Shown: positions 1-4,063 of the stretch, piece after piece
Layout: each line of letters starts with the position of its first letter
Numbering within the stretch: the first letter of the stretch is position 1
NCBI GenBank assembly: GCA_023230485.1
Contig: JALNXG010000122.1
Coordinates: 1 to 5,770 of the forward strand
Source: Melioribacteraceae bacterium
GTDB lineage: Bacteria; Bacteroidota; Ignavibacteria; Ignavibacteriales; Melioribacteraceae
Direction of reading: 5' to 3'
Length of the DNA: 5,770 nt
Position numbers and translations under genes: made by a program
Notes under the pieces: model-generated
What the model was told of the DNA's origin: nothing
Seen by the model: only the letters and a program-made list of their open reading frames with translations
Database searches by the model: none

Positions 1-131
1 AATTCATTCAAATATGTTGTATGCCCATTTTTAACTTTTTCCGGGAATAGCTCCTTTACTTTTAATTGAATTGTACGTATATCCAGATTTAATGCTTCTG
101 CAACTTCTTTTACTGTCATTTGTTTTGTCAT
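1..131 (-). CDS. Phage regulator with N-terminal helix-turn-helix, antirepressor-like (3' end outside window)
   Basis: Only the first 43 codons are visible; the gene continues past the left edge. Residues 5-22 (MTVKEVAEALNLDIRTIQ) form a helix-turn-helix of the MerR/excisionase-like type. They are followed by KVKELFPEKVKNG and a TYLNE motif. This N-terminal module is familiar from phage antirepressor-type proteins, where it precedes a variable C-terminal domain (KilA-C, Bro or similar) that cannot be seen here. It should bind DNA in the cytoplasm and act in the phage early or lysogeny control circuit. I chose the ATG at 131 because an AGGAGAA ribosome binding site (138-144) lies 6 nt upstream; the ATG at codon 5 is too close to it. 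A near-consensus promoter with an embedded palindrome lies just upstream, suggesting autoregulation or repressor control. The DNA-binding role is well supported; the antirepressor identity is inferred. Confidence 0.8.
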   Translation of the reverse strand, partial: MTKQMTVKEVAEALNLDIRTIQLKVKELFPEKVKNGHTTYLNE

Positions 132-157
132 ATTATATTCTCCTATCTATTATAGAC

Positions 158-186
158 AGTATAACTAATTGTTTAGTTATTGTCAA
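158..186 (-). promoter_or_regulatory. Sigma-70-type promoter for the helix-turn-helix gene
   Basis: Read leftward, a perfect TTGACA -35 (181-186) is separated by exactly 17 nt from TATACT (158-163, -10). An ATG with a good ribosome binding site follows at 131. A TATAAT also lies slightly downstream (around 149-154) but with worse spacing. This is one of the closest matches to the sigma-70 consensus in the window. It sits after the stop of the preceding 52-aa gene, so the regulator can be transcribed independently of the upstream small-gene operon. Confidence 0.75.
161..180. promoter_or_regulatory. Perfect inverted repeat, probable operator
   Basis: ATAACTAA (161-168) and TTAGTTAT (173-180) are perfect 8-bp inverted arms separated by TTGT. 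The repeat fills the promoter spacer, starts directly against the -35 hexamer and enters the -10 hexamer by three bases. A dimeric repressor bound there would block RNA polymerase. There is no T-run on either side, so it is not an intrinsic terminator. The binding protein is unknown; the adjacent helix-turn-helix protein or an off-window repressor are the candidates. Confidence 0.6.
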
Positions 187-193
187 ATAGATA

Positions 194-352
194 TTAAATA
201 TTATCAACTTTTTTCCGGGGTCTTCCTTTCGGCCATCCGCCCTTTTTCCCATTCTCCCGGCAACTTTTTGTCTTCTTTTCAGACTTTGCAGATCCGCCTT
301 TCCTGCCGAGTAAAGCCGCTGCTTCGGAAATTATTTCTTTTTCGCTTTTCAT
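194..352 (-). CDS. Small basic protein (52 aa) with AT-hook-like C-terminus
   Basis: Unnamed 52-aa protein of a type often seen in phages and mobile elements, carrying LGRKGG near residues 15-20 and ENGKKGG at 33-39. Residues 41-48 read PKGRPRKK, a close match to the AT-hook core (basic-GRP-basic), which binds the minor groove of AT-rich DNA. The protein is strongly basic and probably lacks a large folded core. The ATG at 352 overlaps the stop of the 44-aa gene (ATGA) and has a GGAGG site 4 nt upstream, so translation is coupled. It is the last gene of the leftward small-gene run before the promoter of the helix-turn-helix gene. The coding strand is supported by start context, overlap and the recognisable motif. 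Nucleic-acid binding is inferred from composition and motif only. Confidence 0.75.
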   Translation of the reverse strand: MKSEKEIISEAAALLGRKGGSAKSEKKTKSCRENGKKGGWPKGRPRKKVDNI

Positions 353-483
353 ATAACCTCCACCTTCCCAGTATTATAATATTCCTTCGCTATCAAATAT
401 GCTTCCTGTTTACTATAAGCATATATGTTCGTAAAGTAAGTCACGTTTTTATTTATTGTTATTCGTAGTATGTATGATTTCAT
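349..483 (-). CDS. Hypothetical 44-aa protein
   Basis: I do not recognise this protein. It begins MKSYILRITINKN and ends NTGKVEVI. An N-terminal beta-strand-like stretch is followed by an aromatic-rich segment (YFTNIYAYS) and a short amphipathic helix (KQEAYLIAKEYY). There is no membrane segment and no cysteine. A GGAGG ribosome binding site (489-493) lies 5 nt upstream of the ATG. Both ends overlap neighbours by ATGA: its start overlaps the stop of the 206-aa gene, and its stop overlaps the start of the 52-aa gene. This coupling and the strong binding site are the main evidence that it is real. It is probably a small early or accessory phage protein of unknown role. Confidence 0.65.
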   Translation of the reverse strand: MKSYILRITINKNVTYFTNIYAYSKQEAYLIAKEYYNTGKVEVI

Positions 484-1100
484 TTTATCCTCCATGGTAT
501 TTGATTATCTGGCAATTCTCCAATTACTTTACATTTTTTGACTCTGAATTTCCCGTCTGTATTTTTAGGCATGCAAATATTATCAGGAGTTACATCATAT
601 TGTATTATCAATATTCTATTGTCATTAGATTTTTTATTTTTTAATATCCATTGCCAATTAGCTAAATTTATTCCGGCTCCACAATCTTGATTTATATCTG
701 AATCGAAATTATCATCAATTATATCATCTCCGATTTTGTAAGTCAATTTATTTGATTGAATTGGTGATTGATAATTCTTATCAACAAGTTTAAAAGCTGT
801 ACCTAAAAAAACAAAAGAAGCGATAGTATTATTTTTGATTTCCTGCCATCCACCGATTTCCTGCGATCCACCGATTTTCTGCGATTCACCGATTTTCTGC
901 GATCCACCGATTTTCTGCCATCCTGTAACTATTATAGATGAATTTAACTGAATATGTTTTCCATCTATATTCATGTTTCCATTGACTTTTAAATTAAAAT
1001 CAATTTCAATATCTTCTTTACAGATTAAATCACCTTCATATACATAGAAGTCTATTCCATATATATTTTCAATTTTTAGATTATCTTTTTGTAATTTCAT
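480..1100 (-). CDS. 206-aa phage protein: beta-helix-like hexapeptide repeats plus conserved C-terminal domain
   Basis: Residues 30-60 contain short alternating strands (LKVNGNMNID, SIIVTG). These run into five consecutive hexads at about 60-89 with pattern G-[WS]-Q-[KE]-I-G, as expected for coils of a small beta-helix or beta-roll similar to polymer-forming repeat proteins. After a linker, residues 140-194 (CGAGINLANWQWI, then RILIIQYDV, then DGKFRVKKCKVIGE) resemble a C-terminal module of several phage proteins. In that module a 'G-[IL]-[HN]' strand is followed by 'V.P.....P....GK.RV..C.V', as in rIIB-like proteins. It has no signal peptide or membrane segment and is presumably cytoplasmic. 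The start has CAGGAGAAAAAC directly upstream. The stop overlaps the next ATG. Function is unknown; the repeat architecture is seen directly, while the domain relationship is from memory of family patterns and only moderately certain. Confidence 0.75.
   Translation of the reverse strand: MKLQKDNLKIENIYGIDFYVYEGDLICKEDIEIDFNLKVNGNMNIDGKHIQLNSSIIVTGWQKIGGSQKIGESQKIGGSQEIGGWQEIKNNTIASFVFLGTAFKLVDKNYQSPIQSNKLTYKIGDDIIDDNFDSDINQDCGAGINLANWQWILKNKKSNDNRILIIQYDVTPDNICMPKNTDGKFRVKKCKVIGELPDNQIPWRIK
841..930. repeat. 18-bp tandem repeat (four units plus a degenerate fifth) inside the 206-aa gene
   Basis: Units at 841-858, 859-876, 877-894 and 895-912 follow the consensus T[CT]CTGC[CG]AT[CT]CACCGATT, differing at one to three positions. 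A fifth unit at 913-930 matches only in its first half. The 18-bp period equals six codons, so gain or loss of a unit by slippage keeps the reading frame. Each unit encodes one hexad of the beta-helix-like segment. Confidence 0.9.
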
Positions 1101-1254
1101 TGTTTTTCTCCTGTTCTGGATATATTATTTTTCCTGTCTTTCTCTCAATCACTTTTAAGCCCTTAACCTGGGCGTAATTGATAGCTGCTGATAATTGCTT
1201 TTCACTGTATATGTGTCCGACCGTCCCACACTTGCTTTTAACCTCGTATGTCAT
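1081..1254 (-). CDS. Hypothetical 57-aa protein
   Basis: I do not recognise this protein. It starts MTYEVKSKCGTVGHIYSEKQ, continues with a helix (LSAAINYAQVKG), and has a strand-rich segment, KVIERKTGKIIYPEQE, of a kind common in small phage proteins. The highly charged tail (KNNEITKR) overlaps the start of the 206-aa gene by 20 nt. Its own start lies 17 nt inside the end of the upstream 62-aa gene, with a weak AAGG binding site, so it probably depends on translational coupling. There is no membrane segment. It carries one cysteine (residue 9), too little to suggest a metal site. Support comes from the nested overlaps on both sides, start context and plausible protein composition. Confidence 0.6.
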   Translation of the reverse strand: MTYEVKSKCGTVGHIYSEKQLSAAINYAQVKGLKVIERKTGKIIYPEQEKNNEITKR

Positions 1255-1426
1255 GTGATTGCCTTATTAAGTTTATATCTTCGAGTATGTCTAGTTTTTC
1301 GCTTTCCATAATCCACGAATGACAGTAACGTCTCGCGTCTTTTTCCTGATTTGCCTGTACTGCCTTGTCAAACATGATCTTAAAATTGTTTACTGTCTCT
1401 TTTTGTCTTGCGATTATTTTTTCCAT
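1238..1426 (-). CDS. Hypothetical 62-aa helical protein
   Basis: Not recognised. The sequence is predicted almost entirely helical and is charged: KIIARQKETVNNFKIMFDKA near the start, then QANQEKDARRYCHSW and SEKLDILEDINLIRQ. It has no membrane segment. The ATG at 1426 is preceded by AAGGAG (1434-1439) with good spacing. That ribosome binding site overlaps the arm of a GC-rich hairpin immediately upstream, so translation may be structure-controlled. Its 3' end overlaps the 57-aa gene by 17 nt. A small helical protein of this sort in a phage early operon could be a regulator or host-interaction factor, but nothing in the sequence identifies a function. Confidence 0.65.
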   Translation of the reverse strand: MEKIIARQKETVNNFKIMFDKAVQANQEKDARRYCHSWIMESEKLDILEDINLIRQSHDIRG

Positions 1427-1433
1427 GATAACA

Positions 1434-1467
1434 CTCCTTCCCCGGATTACCCGCCGGGGTCGGGAAG
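1434..1467 (-). promoter_or_regulatory. GC-rich hairpin overlapping the ribosome binding site of the 62-aa gene
   Basis: CCCCGG (1440-1445) and CCGGGG (1454-1459) form a 6-bp stem with an 8-nt loop. Alternatively CTTCCC (1437-1442) pairs with GGGAAG (1462-1467). The two pairings compete for 1440-1442. The second pairing covers half of the AAGGAG binding site (1434-1439) of the gene starting at 1426. There is no T-run after it in the transcript, so it is not a standard terminator. It is strikingly GC-rich for this AT-rich region. Confidence 0.5.
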
Positions 1468-1471
1468 TTGA

Positions 1472-1663
1472 TTAGTTTAAATAATTTAATCTTCCGAATG
1501 AATACCCTAAAGAATAAGCTTTAAATAAATTATTCGTTTCTCCGTTTGCGTAAATTTGTCCTTTATACCATAGTTCTTTTTCTTCTTTTATAAGATTGAG
1601 ATAATAGTATTCTTTATCAAAATTAACTATTATTTCATCGTGTTCTTTGCTTCCTATTGTCAT
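1472..1663 (-). CDS. Hypothetical 63-aa protein
   Basis: Not recognised. The N-terminal half is acidic and strand-like (SKEHDEIIVNFDKEYYYLNLI). It is followed by a KEEKELWYKG segment and an aromatic, glycine-containing tail (KAYSLGYSFGRLNYLN) typical of small soluble phage proteins. There is no signal peptide or membrane span. The start is supported by AGGGGAAAG just upstream of the ATG at 1663. Only 12 nt separate it from the stop of the 36-aa gene. After its stop a 45-nt gap contains the GC-rich hairpin before the next gene. It is the second gene of the leftward operon. No function can be assigned. Confidence 0.65.
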   Translation of the reverse strand: MTIGSKEHDEIIVNFDKEYYYLNLIKEEKELWYKGQIYANGETNNLFKAYSLGYSFGRLNYLN

Positions 1664-1675
1664 TTTCTTTCCCCT

Positions 1676-1786
1676 TTATTTTAAATTCCTTTTAATTGAT
1701 GTCCAGATTTTCATATTTTCTTTTTTGTTTGCTTCGTTGATTTTCTGTACTTTTATTATCTGGTTTATCTTTTCGTTTGGTATCAT
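1676..1786 (-). CDS. Hypothetical 36-aa basic peptide, first gene of the leftward operon
   Basis: This 36-codon ORF starts MIPNEKINQIIKVQ, continues through a lysine- and asparagine-rich helical stretch, and ends MKIWTSIKRNLK. It has a strong AGGGG ribosome binding site 7 nt before the ATG at 1786. It lies directly downstream of the leftward promoter, with the -10 about 32 nt upstream. The same AGGGGAAA-type leader is reused by the following 63-aa gene, 12 nt after its stop. The peptide is basic and probably one amphipathic helix. It could be a true microprotein or a leader peptide; the short length keeps confidence modest. Confidence 0.5.
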   Translation of the reverse strand: MIPNEKINQIIKVQKINEANKKENMKIWTSIKRNLK

Positions 1787-1817
1787 TTTCTTTTCCCCTG
1801 TTCTTAATCTCATATAT

Positions 1818-1846
1818 ATAATACATTATAACGTCTATAACGTCAA
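1818..1846 (-). promoter_or_regulatory. Leftward promoter of the small-gene operon
   Basis: Read leftward, TTGACG (1841-1846) is a -35 one base off consensus. It is followed after exactly 17 nt by TATTAT (1818-1823), a good -10. The first ATG of the leftward run is at 1786. A short inverted repeat, TATAAT-AC-ATTATA (1817-1830), covers the -10, and the tandem 9-bp repeat covers the spacer and -35. Confidence 0.7.
1827..1844. repeat. Tandem 9-bp repeat in the divergent promoter region
   Basis: TATAACGTC occurs twice head to tail (1827-1835 and 1836-1844), within the spacer and -35 of the leftward promoter. A related element in the opposite orientation, TTGACGTGATTATA, begins at 1881 and forms the -35 region of the rightward promoter. 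The arrangement suggests a shared regulator binding GACGT-type sites, though the sites may also partly reflect the common TTGACG -35. Confidence 0.5.
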
Positions 1847-1880
1847 GCATTATTTTCCAATATCCAGAATTTTTTTGTAA

Positions 1881-1909
1881 TTGACGTGATTATATAATAA
1901 TTTTATATA
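1881..1909 (+). promoter_or_regulatory. Rightward promoter of the lysis-type operon
   Basis: TTGACG (1881-1886), a 17-nt spacer and TATATA (1904-1909) make a good sigma-70-type promoter. It lies 31 nt before the ATG of the first rightward gene. The AAGGAG ribosome binding site is at 1925-1930. The -35 is identical to that of the leftward promoter, and the two -35 elements are back to back, 34 nt apart. Confidence 0.7.
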
Positions 1910-1940
1910 GAATTAAAAAACAAAAAGGAGAAACAAATTT

Positions 1941-2387
1941 ATGAAAATGACTTTTCAAGAGTTAATCAATGCATGGAACTCAATCAATCAGCTTGCGACA
2001 AACGCCGACATCCCATCGAGGAAGGCATCTTATGCTATAAGCCGAATGTTTGATATACTCGAATCCGCAATTAAACCCTACAACAAAGAAGCAAAGAAAT
2101 TTGAAACCGATTGGAATGATCTTGACGCAGACAAAAAATACAAACTGAAAGAAGGTAAAACCGAAAAAGAATACGAGGAAGCAAAAGAAGCATTTTTGTC
2201 AACTGAAGTAGAAGTCAATACTTATGAACTTGACATAAATGAGCTGAAAGATGTGACTCTATTTTTTGGCTTCAAACAGGAAAAAATATCTATCCTTCCA
2301 ATCCATTACAGAAATTTAAAATATTTTATTACAGGGGAGCCTAAATTCGAGCCTGAAAAGAAACCGGACATTTCACCTGTAAAGTAA
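1941..2387 (+). CDS. DUF1617-like phage protein (148 aa)
   Basis: The pattern matches a family of small phage proteins generally annotated DUF1617. It opens with a helix, TFQELINAWNSINQLA. It continues with the conserved-looking 'KASYAISRMFDILESAIKPYNKE' type of segment (about residues 28-50), a charged coiled region (51-86), a 'TEVEVNTYELDINELKDV' strand segment (88-105) and a closing ILPIHYRNLKYFI (118-130). The C-terminal 18 residues are lysine/proline rich and probably disordered. The role of the family is unknown; members usually lie near tail or lysis genes, which fits the M15 peptidase downstream. The AAGGAG site lies 10 nt before this ATG, so the ATG at 1947 is also possible. The gene directly follows the rightward promoter, and its TAA is immediately followed by the next ATG. 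Confidence 0.75.
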   Translation: MKMTFQELINAWNSINQLATNADIPSRKASYAISRMFDILESAIKPYNKEAKKFETDWNDLDADKKYKLKEGKTEKEYEEAKEAFLSTEVEVNTYELDINELKDVTLFFGFKQEKISILPIHYRNLKYFITGEPKFEPEKKPDISPVK

Positions 2388-2708
2388 ATGATCGATAAGA
2401 TAATTGAAGCTCTTATAATCGGCGGGATTGTCACGCTTGTAATAAGTATTACAGGCTGGCTGATAAAAAAATATATAACATCTGCTCTTAATGAGATTCA
2501 AGCAGACATAAAACAATTGAGAGCAGATTTAAAAGACATAAATAATATCATAACAAACATTCGGCTTGAGCTTGCGAGTGATTATTTAAAAAAAATAGAT
2601 TTCAAAGATTTCAAACAAGAAAACATAGAAGCGCATACAAATCTTCGTAAAGAGATTAGAGATATTGAGATTAACATAACGGGATTGAAAAAATGTTCGG
2701 AAATTTAA
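2388..2708 (+). CDS. Membrane-anchored coiled-coil protein (106 aa)
   Basis: Residues 5-26 (from IIEALIIGGIV to GWLIKK) form one hydrophobic N-terminal membrane span followed by lysines. The rest is a hydrophilic heptad-type coiled coil (about 33-62: LNEIQADIKQLRADLKDINN) and a second charged helix (70-100). The positive residues after the span suggest the coil stays in the cytoplasm, but topology is not certain. The gene starts directly on the preceding stop codon (TAAATG) without a clear binding site, implying coupled reinitiation. Lying just before an M15 peptidase, it is a candidate holin-associated or XhlA-like lysis protein, though XhlA proteins usually carry the span at the C-terminus. 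An alternative is a tail or membrane accessory protein. An A6 tract at the 3' end could allow a -1 slip into the next gene. Confidence 0.7.
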   Translation: MIDKIIEALIIGGIVTLVISITGWLIKKYITSALNEIQADIKQLRADLKDINNIITNIRLELASDYLKKIDFKDFKQENIEAHTNLRKEIRDIEINITGLKKCSEI

Positions 2709-2938
2709 AAGATGAAATAATTGAAATTAAGGGAACGACAAACAAGATTTTAACAGAGCTGCTTTCAGTTGTTAAAATGCTTGATGTAATCAATGACCAC
2801 AGCAGGCGAATTGATAAACTTGAAGATAAAATGGATCGGATCGAACGATTTATAATCGAGTATAAAACTAAAGACTGCGAGGCGATAAAAGAAACCGATG
2901 AAATTACTTTTCAGGATTTAGGGGAAATGATGAAATGA
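2693..2938 (+). CDS. Coiled-coil protein (81 aa)
   Basis: Not recognised by family. It is almost wholly helical. Residues 14-34 form a hydrophobic-faced helix (from TTNKILTELLSVV to KMLDVIN), and HSRRIDKLEDKMDRIERFI (36-54) is a clear heptad coiled coil. An acidic tail ends GEMMK. There is no membrane span. It overlaps the upstream membrane-anchored coiled-coil gene by 16 nt in the -1 frame. A weak GGGA lies 8 nt before the ATG, so either reinitiation or frameshifting is possible. Its stop overlaps the M15 peptidase start by ATGA. The composition resembles the coiled-coil part of XhlA/hemolysin-type phage proteins without their membrane anchor. It probably partners the preceding protein; function is otherwise unknown. 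Confidence 0.65.
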   Translation: MFGNLKDEIIEIKGTTNKILTELLSVVKMLDVINDHSRRIDKLEDKMDRIERFIIEYKTKDCEAIKETDEITFQDLGEMMK

Positions 2939-3387
2939 CATATCTATCCGAACATTTTACTTTGGAGGAGTGTTATGCTTCTAATGTCGCGTTACGCAAA
3001 GGAATCAATAATAAACCTCCGCAGCCTTATATCCCGAATATCGAGAGATTGTGTCAAAAAGTTCTTGAACCTATACGGAATTTTTATAACATACCTTTTC
3101 GTCCTAATAGCGTATATCGGAGTGCTGAACTCAACCGGGAAATCGGGGGATCGACCGAATCCGATCACGTTCAGGGAAATGCGGCAGATATTGAAATACC
3201 GACTGTAAGTAATTATGATCTTGCAATATGGATTAAAAATCATCTTGAATTCAATCAGCTTATTCTGGAATGTTATACGCTCGGAAATCCTTCTTCCGGC
3301 TGGGTGCATGTATCTTATTGCAATAAAAATAAAAATGAAGTTTTGACTTTCACAAAAGGTCAATACATCGCAGGATTAAATCCATGA
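2935..3387 (+). CDS. M15 zinc peptidase (Peptidase_M15_3 type), probable endolysin
   Basis: Predicted zinc D-Ala-D-Ala carboxypeptidase or L-Ala-D-Glu endopeptidase acting on peptidoglycan stem peptides. The conserved M15 signature is complete. It has VYRSAELNREIGGS (60-73), then SDHVQGNAADIE (76-87) giving zinc ligands H78 and D85. QLILE (108-112) supplies the probable catalytic E112, and WVHVSY (123-128) supplies the third ligand H125. The N-terminal LSEHFTLEE segment is also typical. At 150 aa it is a single catalytic domain with no cell-wall-binding domain and no signal peptide, so release would require a holin or membrane partner, consistent with neighbouring small membrane proteins. The start has AGGGG at 2920-2924 and overlaps the upstream stop. 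Its own stop overlaps the next start by ATGA. Endolysin is the likeliest role; a virion-associated wall hydrolase is the alternative. Confidence 0.92.
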   Translation: MTYLSEHFTLEECYASNVALRKGINNKPPQPYIPNIERLCQKVLEPIRNFYNIPFRPNSVYRSAELNREIGGSTESDHVQGNAADIEIPTVSNYDLAIWIKNHLEFNQLILECYTLGNPSSGWVHVSYCNKNKNEVLTFTKGQYIAGLNP

Positions 3388-3599
3388 AAAAGAAATTCTC
3401 ATATAACGATTACAAACTTAAAAAAGCAAGAGAGAGTGAAAAAGCATTTGAGAATATAAAAGGAATATGGACATTTCTGGGTTATATAATCGGATATAAA
3501 AGCAAAGAGCTATTTGTCTTAATAATTTTGATTCTGTCGGCGATTGTAATTTTGCAGTACATACATTTTGACTTTTCACTTTTCAGGGTAACAAGATGA
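3384..3599 (+). CDS. Single-span small membrane protein (71 aa)
   Basis: The N-terminal 40 residues are basic and hydrophilic (KKKFSYNDYKLKKARESEK), followed by a moderately hydrophobic GIWTFLGYIIGY. A clear membrane span follows at about 43-60 (LFVLIILILSAIVILQYI), then an 11-residue tail. The positive charge before the span predicts the N-terminus in the cytoplasm. The gene overlaps the M15 peptidase stop by ATGA and its own stop overlaps the next gene by ATGA. AGGA (3372-3375) lies 8 nt before the ATG. Small size, one or two spans and immediate linkage to an endolysin make it a holin candidate, but it has no recognisable holin family signature. Confidence 0.7.
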   Translation: MKKKFSYNDYKLKKARESEKAFENIKGIWTFLGYIIGYKSKELFVLIILILSAIVILQYIHFDFSLFRVTR

Positions 3600-4000
3600 T
3601 AAACTGGAATTACGTTAAAACCTTAATCGTCGCAGTAATATTATTTTTTATTGCTGGTTTACTTATAGGTAAATATAAATTTGCTACGCATGATATTAAA
3701 ATCGTTACAAAGACTGTCACGGAAACAGTGTATAAAACAAAGATTGAATATGTAAATAATAAACCGGTATTCGATCAATCTAATTTCAACCGCCTGTTGG
3801 CCTGTTATGAATCTCCGTTAAAATTCCAGGATAAAATAGAAAACAATTATTTATCTGTAACTGTTGGAGATTTATGCAAAGAAGCCACGGCGCGATATGA
3901 GATAGGCACAAAAGGCAATCTTAAATTTTACTTAACGCTTACCGGAATCGGCGCGGCTGCCGGGGCTGGAATAGTATTGTACTACAAACATAAAAACTGA
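3596..4000 (+). CDS. Two-span membrane protein (134 aa), spanin- or holin-like context
   Basis: Residues 7-25 form an N-terminal membrane span. An 84-residue hydrophilic middle begins with a threonine/valine/lysine-rich stretch (KIVTKTVTETVYKTKIEYV, 35-53), carries two cysteines (70 and 94) and ends ATARYEIGTKGNLK. A second, glycine/alanine-rich span lies at about 110-130, then a basic tail. With both termini in the cytoplasm, the middle would lie outside the membrane, where the cysteines could form a disulfide. An AGGG site lies 7 nt before the ATG, which overlaps the preceding stop. It is the last gene before the terminator. The position suits a spanin or accessory lysis protein, but two spans are unusual for an Rz-type spanin. 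Function is not assigned. Confidence 0.65.
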   Translation: MINWNYVKTLIVAVILFFIAGLLIGKYKFATHDIKIVTKTVTETVYKTKIEYVNNKPVFDQSNFNRLLACYESPLKFQDKIENNYLSVTVGDLCKEATARYEIGTKGNLKFYLTLTGIGAAAGAGIVLYYKHKN

Positions 4001-4035
4001 TTTCATCGAATAACCTCCTTGTATTTCCCACTTTG

Positions 4036-4063
4036 CCGCTTTAGATTAAGGCGGTATTTTTTT
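4036..4063 (+). terminator. Rho-independent terminator of the rightward operon
   Basis: CCGCTTTA (4036-4043) pairs with TAAGGCGG (4047-4054) to give an 8-bp stem with one G-U pair and a GAT loop. TA and seven T residues (4057-4063) follow. It lies 36 nt after the last rightward stop. There is no T-run in the opposite direction, so it acts mainly on rightward transcription. The T-tract overlaps the stop codon of the convergent glycosyltransferase gene. Confidence 0.88.

Noticed and set aside
161..180. Palindrome as a transcription terminator
   Set aside because: The stem is AT-rich and has no T-run on either side. Its position inside a promoter spacer fits an operator better.
169..468. Rightward 99-aa open frame
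   Set aside because: It lies antisense to the 52-aa and 44-aa genes, which have strong binding sites and ATGA overlaps. Its product is rich in F, S and L, as expected for antisense of lysine-rich genes, and it has no binding site.
456..644. Rightward 62-aa open frame
   Set aside because: It is antisense to the end of the 206-aa gene, with the aromatic-rich composition typical of a shadow frame.
841..930. Short tandem repeats as a possible CRISPR array or iteron origin
   Set aside because: The repeats are directly adjacent with no spacers, have an 18-bp period in frame with a gene, and encode a regular protein hexad. This is a coding repeat.
1647..1880. Rightward 77-aa hydrophobic frame, at first sight a membrane protein
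   Set aside because: It is antisense to two lysine-rich leftward genes and runs through the leftward promoter. Its hydrophobicity is explained by the T-rich complement of A-rich codons, and there is no binding site.
1889..1898. ATTATATAAT palindrome in the rightward promoter spacer
   Set aside because: Such pure A/T palindromes are expected by chance in a promoter region this AT-rich. It is not claimed as an operator.
2975..3363. Two frames overlapping the M15 peptidase (77 aa forward, 123 aa reverse)
   Set aside because: The peptidase has all catalytic and zinc residues in its frame. The other two show no domain, no good start context, and break the coupled operon.
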